DNA from: Candidatus Brachybacterium merdigallinarum
GTDB lineage: Bacteria > Actinomycetota > Actinomycetes > Actinomycetales > Dermabacteraceae
Reading direction: 5' to 3'
NCBI GenBank assembly: GCA_019115335.1
Contig: DXDT01000168.1
Coordinates: 1-35,616 of the forward strand
Length of the DNA stretch: 35,616 nt
Within the stretch, counting starts at the first letter, position 1, and each line of letters opens with the position of its first letter. A program made the translations under genes and the position numbers. Shown here one piece after another: positions 16,146 to 26,148 of this stretch. The notes beneath the pieces are model-generated. The model made no database searches, was not told the DNA's origin, and worked only from the letters and a program-made list of their open reading frames with translations.

Positions 16146-17813
16146 ATGCCCGCTTCCCCCACCTCGACCGTCGCCGTCCCGGCAGGCCTGCACCTGCGCG
16201 CCGACGGCATCTCCTTCTCCTACCCCGATCGCCGGGTGCTGACCGACGTCGACCTCGTCGTCCCCGCCGGCCGCCCCACCGGGCTGCTCGGGGAGAACGG
16301 CAGCGGCAAGACCACCCTGCTGCACCTCCTCGCCGGTCGGTGCACGCCCGACGCCGGCAGCGTCGAGGCGCCCGGCCCCCTCGGCCTGCTGCGCCAGGAG
16401 CTCCCCGCCGATCCGAGGACGACGCTCGGTGCTGTCATCGACGACGCCCTGTCCCGCTCCCGCCGGATCGAGCGCGAGCTGACCGCCGCCGGAGAAGCGC
16501 TCGCCGCACAGCCGTCCCCGCAGACGACGCAGCAGTACGACGAGCTGCTCGCCGCGGCGACCCTCGCCGACGTCTGGAACGCCGAGCGCCGCGCCGAGAT
16601 CGTGCTCGCCGAGCTCCATCTCGACGACCACGGGCCCACCCAGCAGATCGGACGCCTCAGCGGCGGCCAGCGCGAACGGCTCGCCCTGGCCCATCTCCTG
16701 ATCGCGCGCCCCACCACCTGGCTGCTGGACGAGCCGACGAACCACCTCGACGAGGATGGAGCCCGCTTCCTCACCGAGACCATCGCCGCCCACCCCGGCC
16801 CGGTGCTGATCGCCAGCCACGACCGGGCGTTCCTCGACGAGGCGACCCGCGCCCAGATCGATCTCGACCCCGCCCCGCAGGGCCTCGCCGAGGAGCCCGG
16901 CGGGGCCCGCACCTACACCGGCGGCTTCAGCGACTACCTGCTGGCCCGCTTCGACGCCCGTGACCGCTGGGAGCAGCGGTACCGCCGCGAGCAGCAGGAG
17001 CTGAAGCGGCTGCGCGAGGCCGTCCGCGACGCCGCGCACGTGGGTCATGAGGGCAGAGCGCCCCGCACCGAGGCCCGCGCCGCGAAGAAGTTCTACGCCG
17101 ACCGCAACGCCAAGACCGTCTCGCGGCGCCTGACCGAGGTGCGCGACCGCCTGGAGACCCTCGAGCAGGAGCAGATCCGCAAGCCCCCGGCCGAGCTGCA
17201 CTTCACCGGCCTGCCCGCCGCGCCCCGGGGCGGGGACGGCACCGTGCTGCTGGCCGCGAGCCAGGTGGCGATCCCGGGCCGGCTGCGGCCGGTGTCGGTC
17301 TCGCTCTCCGCCGGGGAGCGTCTGCTGATCACCGGCGCGAACGGCTCCGGCAAGTCGACTCTCCTGGACGTGCTCACCGGCCGGCTCACCCCCGCGGCGG
17401 GCACGGTCAGCCGTCCCGCCTCCCTGCGCATCGGCCACCTCGCCCAGGACGACGAGGCCGCGCCCGGCCGGACCGTGCGCGAGCAGCTCGGTGCGCGGGA
17501 GGGGAGCTCGGAGGGGAGCGGCCCGGAGCTGTTCGGGCTCGTCCACCCCCGCGACCTCGATCGGCCCCTCACCCAGCTCTCCCGCGGCCAGCTGCGCCGG
17601 GTGATGCTCGCCGCGATCCTCGCCGATCCGCCCGAGCTGCTGGTGCTGGACGAGCCCACCAACCATCTGGCCCTGATCACCGCGACCCGCCTGGAGGCGG
17701 CGCTCGAGGACTGGGGCGGCACCGTGCTGATCGCCTCGCACGACCGGTGGCTACGTCGACGCTGGCAGGGCGAGGTGCTCGAGCTCGAGGGAGCGGGGGA
17801 CGGGGCCCGCTGA
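16146..17813 (+). CDS. ABC-F family ATP-binding protein
   Basis: Two ABC domains: GENGSGKTTLL, LSGGQRERLALAHLL, LLDEPTNHLDEDG; GANGSGKSTLLDVL, LSRGQLRRVMLA, LVLDEPTNHL. No TM segments. Confidence 0.9.
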   Translation: MPASPTSTVAVPAGLHLRADGISFSYPDRRVLTDVDLVVPAGRPTGLLGENGSGKTTLLHLLAGRCTPDAGSVEAPGPLGLLRQELPADPRTTLGAVIDDALSRSRRIERELTAAGEALAAQPSPQTTQQYDELLAAATLADVWNAERRAEIVLAELHLDDHGPTQQIGRLSGGQRERLALAHLLIARPTTWLLDEPTNHLDEDGARFLTETIAAHPGPVLIASHDRAFLDEATRAQIDLDPAPQGLAEEPGGARTYTGGFSDYLLARFDARDRWEQRYRREQQELKRLREAVRDAAHVGHEGRAPRTEARAAKKFYADRNAKTVSRRLTEVRDRLETLEQEQIRKPPAELHFTGLPAAPRGGDGTVLLAASQVAIPGRLRPVSVSLSAGERLLITGANGSGKSTLLDVLTGRLTPAAGTVSRPASLRIGHLAQDDEAAPGRTVREQLGAREGSSEGSGPELFGLVHPRDLDRPLTQLSRGQLRRVMLAAILADPPELLVLDEPTNHLALITATRLEAALEDWGGTVLIASHDRWLRRRWQGEVLELEGAGDGAR

Positions 17814-17892
17814 GCCGGGCGCCGCCGGGGCGAGCGGTCCACATTCGTTCATGAAGCTTCTTCGCAGGACACGCAGCGGGCACAGTAGGGGC

Positions 17893-19179
17893 ATGAGCGA
17901 CCAGACCCAGAAGTTCGAGACCCTCGCGATCCATGCCGGCCAGGTCCCCGACGGCGACACCGGCGCCCGCGCCCTGCCGATCTACCAGACCACCAGCTTC
18001 GTCTTCCCCGATACGCAGTCCGCCGCGGACCGCTTCGCGCTGACCGAGGCCGGGCCGATCTACACCCGCATCACCAACCCCACCCAGGGCGCGGTCGAGG
18101 ACCGGATCGCGGCGCTGGAGGGCGGCGCGGCCGGCCTGCTGCTCGCCTCCGGGCAGAGCGCGATCACCCTGTCGATCCTGAACGTCGCCGATGCCGGGGA
18201 CAACGTGGTGGTCTCCCCGAGCCTCTACGGCGGCACGTACAACCTCTTCAAGCACACCCTGTCCCGGCTGGGCATCGAGGCCCGCTTCGTCTCCGAGCCC
18301 GGCACCACCTCCTCGTGGGAGGGCGTGGCAGATGAGCGGACCAAGGCGTTCTTCGTCGAGTCGATCCCCAACCCGCAGCAGGACATCCCCGATCTCGCCG
18401 CACTCGCCGAGATCGCCCATGCCGCGGGCGCCCCGCTGATCGTCGACAACACCGTCGCCACCCCGTACCTGCTGCGGCCCCTCGAGCACGGGGCGGACGT
18501 GGTCGTCCACTCCGCCACCAAGTTCCTGGGCGGCCACGGCACCTCCATCGCCGGCGCGATCGTGGATGGCGGCAGCTTCGACTTCCGTGCCCACGCCGCG
18601 AAGTACCCGCAGTTCACCGAGCCCGACGAGTCCTACAACGGGCTCGTGTTCGCCGATGTGCCCGGCGCCTTCGCCACCCGGGCCCGCACCAACCTGCTGC
18701 GCGACCTGGGGCCGGCGATCTCGCCCTTCAACGCCTTCCTGATCGGGCAGGGCCTGGAGACGCTGCCGCTGAGGATGGAGCGCCATCTCGAGAACACCCA
18801 CGCCGTCGCCGAGTTCCTCACCGGCGACGACCGCGTCTCGACGGTGACCTGGGCATCCCTGCCCTCCTCCCCGTACAAGGAGGTCGCGGACCGCTACCTG
18901 TCCCGCGGCGCGGGCAGCGTGCTCGGCTTCGAGCTGCCCGGCGGTCTCGAGGCCGGGCGGCGCTTCGTCGAGGCCCTGACCCTGCACTCCCAGGTCGCCA
19001 ACATCGGCGACGTGCGCTCGCTGGTGATCCACCCGGCCACCACCACCCACTCCCAGCTCTCCGAGCAGGAGCAGCGTGCCGCCGGCGTCACCCCCGGCTT
19101 CGTGCGCCTCTCGGTGGGCATCGAGCACATCGACGACATCCTCGCCGACCTCGAGCGGGGCCTGGCCGCTGCGAGCTGA
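17893..19179 (+). CDS. metY: O-acetylhomoserine aminocarboxypropyltransferase / sulfhydrylase (PLP-dependent)
   Basis: [68 protein letters not shown]. Start at ATG 17893 rather than 17851. Confidence 0.92.
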   Translation: MSDQTQKFETLAIHAGQVPDGDTGARALPIYQTTSFVFPDTQSAADRFALTEAGPIYTRITNPTQGAVEDRIAALEGGAAGLLLASGQSAITLSILNVADAGDNVVVSPSLYGGTYNLFKHTLSRLGIEARFVSEPGTTSSWEGVADERTKAFFVESIPNPQQDIPDLAALAEIAHAAGAPLIVDNTVATPYLLRPLEHGADVVVHSATKFLGGHGTSIAGAIVDGGSFDFRAHAAKYPQFTEPDESYNGLVFADVPGAFATRARTNLLRDLGPAISPFNAFLIGQGLETLPLRMERHLENTHAVAEFLTGDDRVSTVTWASLPSSPYKEVADRYLSRGAGSVLGFELPGGLEAGRRFVEALTLHSQVANIGDVRSLVIHPATTTHSQLSEQEQRAAGVTPGFVRLSVGIEHIDDILADLERGLAAAS

Positions 19180-19234
19180 GAGCACTGCGCGCGAGCTGCG
19201 GGCGGCGGCGGGGCCGGGTGGATACCCTGGGAGC

Positions 19235-19939
19235 ATGAGCTTCCCGCCCGTGCCCCTGCCGCCCTCTCCGCTGGACGACTGGCCCCCGGCCTGGGAGCCC
19301 GTCGCGGTGGTGTTCGACTGCGACGGGCTGCTGCTGGACACCGAGTCCCGCTGGGTCGAGATGCAGCAGCAGTACCTCGCCGCGCACGGGGCGAGCTTCG
19401 ATCCCGCCACCCGCCGCTCGATCACCGGCCGCCCCGCCACCGTGGTCGTCGCCGCGATCGCAGAGCTGATCGACAAGGACCCGCTGGTGGTCGGCGAGGA
19501 GCTGCTGGAGCGGTACCGTGCGACCCTCGGCACGGGCGAGCAGCCCCTGCCCGGCGCGATGGAGACCGTCCGGGCGGTGGCCGCGAGGAAGCCCGTGGCG
19601 ATCGCCTCGAACTCGCCCCGGGAGATGCTCGACCGCAAGCTCGCCTCCGCGGGCCTGGACGACCTGGTCGATGCGAGCATCGCCGTCGAGGACGTCACCG
19701 CCCCCAAGCCCGCCCCGGACATGTACCTCGAGGGTGCCCGGCGGCTCGGCGGCGATCCCGCGGACTGCCTCGCCTTCGAGGACTCCGAGACCGGAGCGCA
19801 GGCCGCGCGCGATGCCGGGCTGCAGCTGATCGTGGTGCCGTCCGTGCCCGGCCAGGAGCCACCCGCGCCCCGCGCGATCGCGAGCCTGGACGATCCGGTG
19901 CTGGCCGCCTGGATCGCGAGCTGGGAGCACACCCGATGA
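19235..19939 (+). CDS. HAD-superfamily (beta-phosphoglucomutase-like) hydrolase
   Basis: VVFDCDGLLLDTES, ASNSP, KPAPDMYLEGARRLGGDPADCLAFEDSETGAQAARDAG; TACCCT 6 nt before ATG. Confidence 0.88.
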   Translation: MSFPPVPLPPSPLDDWPPAWEPVAVVFDCDGLLLDTESRWVEMQQQYLAAHGASFDPATRRSITGRPATVVVAAIAELIDKDPLVVGEELLERYRATLGTGEQPLPGAMETVRAVAARKPVAIASNSPREMLDRKLASAGLDDLVDASIAVEDVTAPKPAPDMYLEGARRLGGDPADCLAFEDSETGAQAARDAGLQLIVVPSVPGQEPPAPRAIASLDDPVLAAWIASWEHTR

Positions 19940-20634
19940 CCGTCGATCCCGCCCCGACCCCCGACTCCCCGCAGCGTTTCGCCGAGGCGTTCGGCGACTG
20001 GACCCCGCGCGCGGTGGTGTTCGACTGCGACGGCCTGCTGCTGGACACCGAGAGCGTCTGGCGCGCGACGCAGGACGTCGTCGTCGCCCAGCACCGCGCC
20101 CAGCTCCTGCCCGCCGATGACGACGCCCTGCACGGCTCCACCATCGAAGCGGCCGCCGAGATCATCGCCGCCCGGGCCGAGGCGAGCACCGACGTGGTCC
20201 TCGCCGATCTGCGCAGCGCCTTCGACGAGGAGCTCCGCGGCGGGGTCCGGCTGATGCCCGGCGCCCTCGAGGTGCTCGCCGCGGCCGGGCCCCGGGTCCC
20301 GCTGGCCTGCGCGTCCAACTCGTGGCTCGCCGCGCTCGAGGAGAAGCTCGGCACGGCCGGGATCCGCGACCGCTTCCGGGCCCTCCAGGCCTCCGACACC
20401 GTCGAGCGCCCCAAGCCCGCCCCCGACATGTATGCGGCGGCGGCCCGTGAGCTGGGCATCGATCCCGCGGACTGTCTCGCCTTCGAGGACTCCGGCACCG
20501 GGGCCCGCGCCGCGCGGGACGCCGGGATGCGGCTGATCGCGATCCCCACCCCCGGCGGCGGGGTCCCGGAGGCGGACCTCGTGCTCGAGTCGCTCCTCGA
20601 TCCCGACCTGGCCGCCTGGATCACCACCTGGTGA
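19936..20634 (+). CDS. HAD-superfamily hydrolase, tandem paralogue
   Basis: VVFDCDGLLLDTES, CASNSW, KPAPDMYAAAARELGIDPADCLAFEDSGTGARAARDAG; 4-bp overlap with the upstream gene. Confidence 0.88.
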   Translation: MTVDPAPTPDSPQRFAEAFGDWTPRAVVFDCDGLLLDTESVWRATQDVVVAQHRAQLLPADDDALHGSTIEAAAEIIAARAEASTDVVLADLRSAFDEELRGGVRLMPGALEVLAAAGPRVPLACASNSWLAALEEKLGTAGIRDRFRALQASDTVERPKPAPDMYAAAARELGIDPADCLAFEDSGTGARAARDAGMRLIAIPTPGGGVPEADLVLESLLDPDLAAWITTW

Positions 20635-20719
20635 TCGACGCCACCCCGCGGAGGAGTTCGTGCCGCCTCATGATGGACCGGCTGGCCAGTTTCCAGGGTC
20701 CCGGTGTTCACTGGGCCCC

Positions 20720-22699
20720 ATGACCACTTCGACCGACGACGCCCAGCCGCTGACCGACCGCCCCCACGGGTCCGAGCTCCGGGGCCGGGGATGGCTCAAC
20801 ACCGGCGGGGTCGATCTCACCCTCGAGGACCTGCGCGGCAAGATCGTGCTGCTGGACTTCTGGACCTTCTGCTGTGTGAACTGCCTGCACGTGCTGGAGG
20901 AGCTGCGCCCGCTCGAGGAGAAGTGGAACCAGGAGCTGGTGGTCATCGGCGTCCACTCCCCGAAGTTCGAGTTCGAGAAGGACCCCGATGCCCTCGCCGC
21001 CAACATCGAGCGCTACGACGTCACCCATCCGGTCATCGACGACCCCGAGCTGAAGACCTGGACCGAGTACGGCGCTCGGGCCTGGCCCACCCTGATGGTG
21101 CTGGACACCCACGGCCGCATCGCCGGCAACCTCTCCGGGGAGGGCCATGCCGCGAACCTCGACGAGCTGGTCGCGAAGCTGGTCGCCGAGGGGGAGGCGG
21201 ACGGCTCCCTGCGCCGCGGCGACGCCCCCACCGTGATCGCCGAGCGCACCCCCTCCACCCTGCGCTACCCCTCCAAGCTCGCGAACCTGCCCGACGGCCG
21301 CCTGGTGGTCAGCGACGCCGCCCAGCACCGCCTGGTGGTCTTCGAGTACGACGGCGTGACCGTCGACGAGGTGATCGGCGCCGGCCGTCGCGGACGCTCC
21401 GACGGCGACGCGGAGACCGCGGAGTTCACCGAGCCCAACGGTGTGCTCGCCCTCCCGCACGACATCGTCGCCGAGGTCGGCTACGACCTGCTGGTCGCCG
21501 ACACCACCAACCACCTGCTGCGCGGGGTGAAGGTGGGACAGGATCGCCTGCTGCGCTCCCGGACCGCGACCGAGGTCACCACCGTCGCCGGCACCGGCGA
21601 GCAGTGGATGCAGGGCGATCCGCTGCCCCGCGGGGAGGGCGACGCCCGCAGCTTCGCCCTGTCCACCCCGTGGGACCTCACCTGGTCGCACGCCCTCGGC
21701 CGCGCCGTGATCACCATGGCCGGGATCCACCAGATCTGGACCTTCGACCCCGTCACCGGAGCGCTCCTGGTCCTGGCCGGCACCACCCAGGAGGGCCTCG
21801 TGGACGGCCCCGCGGTCGAGTCCTGGTGGGCCCAGCCCTCCGGCATCGACGAGCTGGCCGACGGCCGCCTGGTGGTCGCCGACTCCGAGTCCTCCGCCGT
21901 GCGCCTCATCGACCCGCAGACCATGCTGGTCAGCACCGTCGTCGGCCTGGGGCTGTTCGACTTCGGCCACGTCGACGGCGCCGCCGCGGACGCCCGCCTG
22001 CAGCATCCCCTCGGCGTCACCGCCCTGCCCGACGGTCGCATCGCCGTCGCCGACACCTACAACGGCGCGATCCGCCTGATCGACCTCGGCGAGGACGAGG
22101 CCGGCGAGGACGGCGCCGGCGGGGGCGCGGACGCCGGTGCGGGAGCCGATGCCGGGGCCGACAGCAGGGTCACCGTCGTCACCGTCGCCACCGATCTCGA
22201 CGAGCCCTCGGGGGCGATCGTCGGCCCCCCGGTCGACGGGATCGGACAGCTGATCGTCGTCGAGTCCGGGGCGCACCGCGTCACCTGGGTGCCGGTGGCG
22301 AAGGCCGCCGAGCGGATCATCGACCACGGCGCGCAGCGCTCCGAGCGCCCCGTCACCGAGATCGCGCCCGGCGCGGTCGAGGTGCAGGTGCTGTTCACCC
22401 CGCCCGAGGGGCACAAGCTGGACGATTCCCTCGGACCCTCGACCCAGGTCACCATCTCGACCACCCCGGCCGGTATGCTCCGGTCCGGTGGGGGAGTGCA
22501 GACGGATCTCAGCCGGACCATCGAGCTGGACCCGGAGTACCGCGAGGGCGTGCTGCACATCAGCGCCCGGGCCGCGTCCTGCGATGCGGATCCGGCGGTG
22601 GAGTTCCCCGCCTGCCACATGCACCAGCAGGACTGGGGCGTGCCGATCCGGCTGGTCGACGGCGCGCCCGCGCAGCTCGACCTGTCCCTGCTGGACTGA
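20720..22699 (+). CDS. Thioredoxin-like / NHL-repeat protein (NHLRC2-like)
   Basis: LRGKIVLLDFWTFCCVNCLHVLEEL (CxxC in thioredoxin context) followed by NHL-type repeats (LPDGRLVVSDAAQHRLVVFEYDG, LPDGRIAVADTYNGAIRLID). Confidence 0.87.
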   Translation: MTTSTDDAQPLTDRPHGSELRGRGWLNTGGVDLTLEDLRGKIVLLDFWTFCCVNCLHVLEELRPLEEKWNQELVVIGVHSPKFEFEKDPDALAANIERYDVTHPVIDDPELKTWTEYGARAWPTLMVLDTHGRIAGNLSGEGHAANLDELVAKLVAEGEADGSLRRGDAPTVIAERTPSTLRYPSKLANLPDGRLVVSDAAQHRLVVFEYDGVTVDEVIGAGRRGRSDGDAETAEFTEPNGVLALPHDIVAEVGYDLLVADTTNHLLRGVKVGQDRLLRSRTATEVTTVAGTGEQWMQGDPLPRGEGDARSFALSTPWDLTWSHALGRAVITMAGIHQIWTFDPVTGALLVLAGTTQEGLVDGPAVESWWAQPSGIDELADGRLVVADSESSAVRLIDPQTMLVSTVVGLGLFDFGHVDGAAADARLQHPLGVTALPDGRIAVADTYNGAIRLIDLGEDEAGEDGAGGGADAGAGADAGADSRVTVVTVATDLDEPSGAIVGPPVDGIGQLIVVESGAHRVTWVPVAKAAERIIDHGAQRSERPVTEIAPGAVEVQVLFTPPEGHKLDDSLGPSTQVTISTTPAGMLRSGGGVQTDLSRTIELDPEYREGVLHISARAASCDADPAVEFPACHMHQQDWGVPIRLVDGAPAQLDLSLLD

Positions 22700-22725
22700 C
22701 CCAGCTCGGCTGACCGCCTGACCAC

Positions 22726-22748
22726 CGGGCACCGCCTCATCGTGCCCG
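22726..22748 (+). terminator. Putative hairpin terminator after the NHL gene
   Basis: CGGGCAC-cgcctcatc-GTGCCCG. Confidence 0.45.
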
Positions 22749-22783
22749 TCTGAAACCCGTCGTCGTCGGAAGTTTGCACCCTC

Positions 22784-25420
22784 GTGGATCTCATCACCAG
22801 TTTCCCCCTCGGCGACGACATCGCCGTGACCCTCCTGGTCCTCGCGACCCTGTCGATCCTCGCCCTGGTCGCAGGGGCGGTGATCCCGGCTCGGCTGGGG
22901 CGCCCCGCCGCCCTGGAGGCCGCGGGCGAGGACGCTGACGACGAGGACGACGCAGTCGACGCGGACGACTCCGACGCTGCGGACGACGCCGATGCCGCGG
23001 AGGAGAAGCGCAGACGGCGGACCGCGAAGCTCGAGACCTCCGGCAGGAGCGAGAAGAGCGCGAAGACCGAGAAGGTGAGGGCCGAGAAGGTCGAGAAGAG
23101 CGGGAAGGGCGTGAGGTCCGGCACGGGCGGGTCGGATTCCGGGTCCGACCCGCAGCAGCGCCACGACGGCGCCCAGGGTCGCTGGCTGGGGGCGCACCTG
23201 ACTGCCGCGGGCAGTGTGATGCTGTGGGTCGGGGTCCCGGCCCTGCTGCTGCTCTACCTGGTGCCCGGCTCCACGGATATCCGGATCCTGCGCTCGGCGA
23301 TGATGCTGGTGGGCATCCTGGTGGGCCTCCTCGCGGCCTGGCGCGGCCTCGCGCTGCAGACCGCCGTCCAGCGCATCGAGCCCGAGGCGCGCGCCGCCTG
23401 GGTCCCGCGCCTGGGCGGGCTCACCGTCACCGGGGCGCTCGCGCTCGCGATCCTGCCGGTGGTGATCATCCTGTGGTTCATGCAGGAGCTGGCCTCCTCC
23501 GGGCTGGTCGCCCTCGCCGCCGGTGCCGCTCTCAGCGCCCTCGCGCTGCGCGCCGCCGTCTCCTCGATCGACACCGCCGCGACCTCCTCTGCGCTCCTGG
23601 TGGGCGCGGAGGAGAACGAGCTGAGGGTCGACGACGACTCCAACCTCGGCACCCCGCACCTGCGCATCGCCCGCATGTTCCGACGCGGCGCCGCCGGCAG
23701 CGCGGACATCGTCGCCGTGACCCTCGCGCTCGCCGCCATGGGCGTCCTGCTCGGCGTGCCGGTGCTGGCGGGGGAGGGGATCCTCGTGGTGCTGCTCGGC
23801 CTCGGCGTCGCGCTGCTGACCGCCGCCGCCGGAGCCGTGCTGCCCCGGATCGCCGCCGAGGGCCGCGAGAGCGCCGCGCTGCGACTGGCGGGTATCGTCC
23901 CGGCCGTGCTGGGCGGGGTGGGCATGACGGTCGCCGCCGCGCTCTGGCTGCCCAGCGCCTACCAGGACCTGCGCTTCTCCCATGTGGGCCTGGACCAGAT
24001 CAGCGAGGCCGCCGTGACCGGGGGCGAGCCCGTGCCCCGCGCCGACCTCGAGGAGCAGCTGCTCACCGCCGGGGCGGACATGTCGCAGTGGCTCTCCGCC
24101 GCGGACGACTCCACCTACTCCGGCGCCCTGATCGACATCCTCGCGCTGTACCAGACCTCCCCGAGCGCGGTCACCGCCGGCGCCCTCGGCCTCGGCGTGG
24201 TGATCGCCCTGGCTGCCGCGCTGCTGGTGGGCACCGCGGCGGACCGCCATCGCAGCACCGTGCTGCGGGCCGCGCGCACCAGCCGCACCGGCGGGCCGCT
24301 CGGCGTCGTCGCGGCGCTCGGCTCGACCGCTCTGACCGCCGCCGGGGCCCTCGCCCTGGTGGTCCTCGCCGCGACCGTGCTCAGCGTGCTCAGCGCCGGC
24401 GTGCCCGGACTCGCCCTCGCCCTGCTGGTCCACGCCGGCCTCGGTGCCCTGGTGGTCGCCGCCGGGTTCGCCGGCTCTCTCGCCGCACCCGCGCTGCTCG
24501 AGGAGCCCGGCACCGATCCGGCCCTGCGCTCCGCCGCCGCCGGGGCGGCGCTCGCCCCCCGCACCGCCCTCCTGCTCGCGGCGGTGCTCCCGGCGCTCGG
24601 TGCGCTCGGCCCGGTGGTCACCGCGATCCAGGTCGCGCCCCGCGCCGGCACCGTCTGGCAGGACCGTGCCCTCCACGCCCTGACCCCGACCGCGCTGCCG
24701 GTGCTGGCCGGGATCGCCCTGGGCATGGTCGCCATGCTGCTGGTGATCGCCTCGCTGCTGGACTCCGCTCGACGCACGGGAGCCCGCAGCGTCGTCGAGA
24801 CCCGTGCCGCCGTGCTCGAGGGCGGCCGCGAGGTGCGGATGGACGAGCTGCCCCCGGCCGTGCGCCGCGGTGCCACGACCCCCGTGATCATCGGGGTGCT
24901 CACCCCGATCGTGGCCGGGTTCGGCCTCGGGGCGGCCGCCCTGCCCGGGGTGGTCATCGGCGTGGTCGTGGTCGCGGCAGGGCTCGGCCTGTGGACCCTG
25001 GCCACCTCCACCGTGCTCGAGGGAGCCACCGACGTGATCGAGGCCGGCCGGTACGGCGGTCCCGGCTCCTGGGCCCACTCCGGGGCGCTGAACGGCGCGG
25101 TCCTCACCGGGGTGCTGCGCGGGGCGATCGGCGGCATGGCGCTGCCGATGATGCTGGTCACCTCGCAGATCGCGGCGGTCTCGGTCAGCTCCCTGGTCTC
25201 CCTGTATGCCGCGGACACCAGCGAGTACCTGCTGTGGGGCGTCGCGCTGCTGGGCATCCTGGTGGCCGGCACCAGCTGGGTGATCGCCGCGACCGCTCCC
25301 GAGATCGACCTCGAGGACTCGCACGGGGAGCTCTCCACGCCGCTGTTCTCCCGCCCCCAGGAGGACACCGGCGACACCCTGGACTCCATGTCCTGGGAGG
25401 ACGAAGAGCAGGGCCGCTGA
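22784..25420 (+). CDS. Polytopic membrane protein homologous to membrane-bound H+/Na+-translocating pyrophosphatase, catalytic residues not conserved
   Basis: Block-wise gapless similarity to the M-PPase family (PF03030): TAATSSALLVGAEENELRVDDDSN, RAARTSRTGGPLGVVAALGSTAL, VIEAGRYGGPGSWAHSGALNGAV. GTG start. Confidence 0.75.
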   Translation: MDLITSFPLGDDIAVTLLVLATLSILALVAGAVIPARLGRPAALEAAGEDADDEDDAVDADDSDAADDADAAEEKRRRRTAKLETSGRSEKSAKTEKVRAEKVEKSGKGVRSGTGGSDSGSDPQQRHDGAQGRWLGAHLTAAGSVMLWVGVPALLLLYLVPGSTDIRILRSAMMLVGILVGLLAAWRGLALQTAVQRIEPEARAAWVPRLGGLTVTGALALAILPVVIILWFMQELASSGLVALAAGAALSALALRAAVSSIDTAATSSALLVGAEENELRVDDDSNLGTPHLRIARMFRRGAAGSADIVAVTLALAAMGVLLGVPVLAGEGILVVLLGLGVALLTAAAGAVLPRIAAEGRESAALRLAGIVPAVLGGVGMTVAAALWLPSAYQDLRFSHVGLDQISEAAVTGGEPVPRADLEEQLLTAGADMSQWLSAADDSTYSGALIDILALYQTSPSAVTAGALGLGVVIALAAALLVGTAADRHRSTVLRAARTSRTGGPLGVVAALGSTALTAAGALALVVLAATVLSVLSAGVPGLALALLVHAGLGALVVAAGFAGSLAAPALLEEPGTDPALRSAAAGAALAPRTALLLAAVLPALGALGPVVTAIQVAPRAGTVWQDRALHALTPTALPVLAGIALGMVAMLLVIASLLDSARRTGARSVVETRAAVLEGGREVRMDELPPAVRRGATTPVIIGVLTPIVAGFGLGAAALPGVVIGVVVVAAGLGLWTLATSTVLEGATDVIEAGRYGGPGSWAHSGALNGAVLTGVLRGAIGGMALPMMLVTSQIAAVSVSSLVSLYAADTSEYLLWGVALLGILVAGTSWVIAATAPEIDLEDSHGELSTPLFSRPQEDTGDTLDSMSWEDEEQGR

Positions 25421-25450
25421 GGAGCCTGCCCCCGACGGCGGAGCCGCTGC

Positions 25451-25485
25451 GACGGCGGGGTCGCTGCGGCGCCGCCGCCGCCGTC
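25451..25485. terminator. Possible bidirectional hairpin between convergent genes
   Basis: GACGGCGG ... CCGCCGTC between the M-PPase-like gene and tetR. Confidence 0.3.
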
Positions 25486-25502
25486 AGACCTCGGCGCTGC
25501 CG

Positions 25503-26087
25503 TCAGACGTCGGCGCCGAGCCCTCGCAGCACGAAGGCCTCGAGGGCGGGTCGGGAGAAGCGGCGCGCGCTCGAGCTGACCAGCAGACCGTTGATGACCC
25601 GCACCGTCGCATCGACGTCGATGCCGCCGGAGAAGTCACCGCTGGCGATGCCGTCGCGGATGATCGTGCGCAGCACGTCCTCGATCATCACCACGTGCTC
25701 GCGCATCCGGGCGGCGGTCTGCGGGGAGAGGGAGCCGCGGCTGGAGGAGTGCGGCATGTGGAAGGACTGGAAGGACGCCGCCAGCTCCAGCTGCGTCGCG
25801 ATGTACCGGAGGATCCCCTCGCGCGGCGACTCCGCGCCGTCGACCCCCTCGCTGAGCCGGGAGATGTAGCCCGCGGTCTCGTGGATCGCGTACTCGACCA
25901 GGAGGGTCTCCTTGTCGGGGAAGTGGTTGTACATCGCGGTACGGCCCACCTGCGCCTCGTGAGCGATGCTCGAGAAGGTGACCGAGTCGAAGTCACGGGC
26001 TTCCAGCAGACGGGACAGCGCCGCGAAGATCTTGTCCCGCGTGCGTTCCCGGTGCTCCTCGAGCGACCCTCCGATGATCTTGGGCAT
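25503..26087 (-). CDS. TetR/AcrR family transcriptional regulator
   Basis: N-terminal HTH: RTRDKIFAALSRLLEARDFDSVTFSSIAHEAQVGRTAMYNHFPDKETLLVEY. Confidence 0.93.
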   Translation of the reverse strand: MPKIIGGSLEEHRERTRDKIFAALSRLLEARDFDSVTFSSIAHEAQVGRTAMYNHFPDKETLLVEYAIHETAGYISRLSEGVDGAESPREGILRYIATQLELAASFQSFHMPHSSSRGSLSPQTAARMREHVVMIEDVLRTIIRDGIASGDFSGGIDVDATVRVINGLLVSSSARRFSRPALEAFVLRGLGADV

Positions 26088-26148
26088 GGCGAATTCTCAC
26101 ATATCGGCGCTGTGGTGGAGCGCCAGCAGCACCCCACCCGGATATGCA

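Noticed and set aside
17814-17892. SAM-type riboswitch upstream of metY
   Set aside because: The intergenic gap is too short (~80 nt) and shows no recognisable riboswitch core.
20708-25324. 1538-aa minus-strand ORF antisense to the NHL and M-PPase-like genes
   Set aside because: High-GC antisense open frame; composition (Gly/Arg/Asp/His-rich, no domain) is typical of a third-position GC artefact. The sense-strand genes have clear homology.
22784-25420. Calling this gene a functional proton-translocating pyrophosphatase
   Set aside because: The scaffold matches but the Asp/Lys ligands of [18 protein letters not shown] and GDTVGDPxKDT are substituted, so ordinary PPase activity is not supported.
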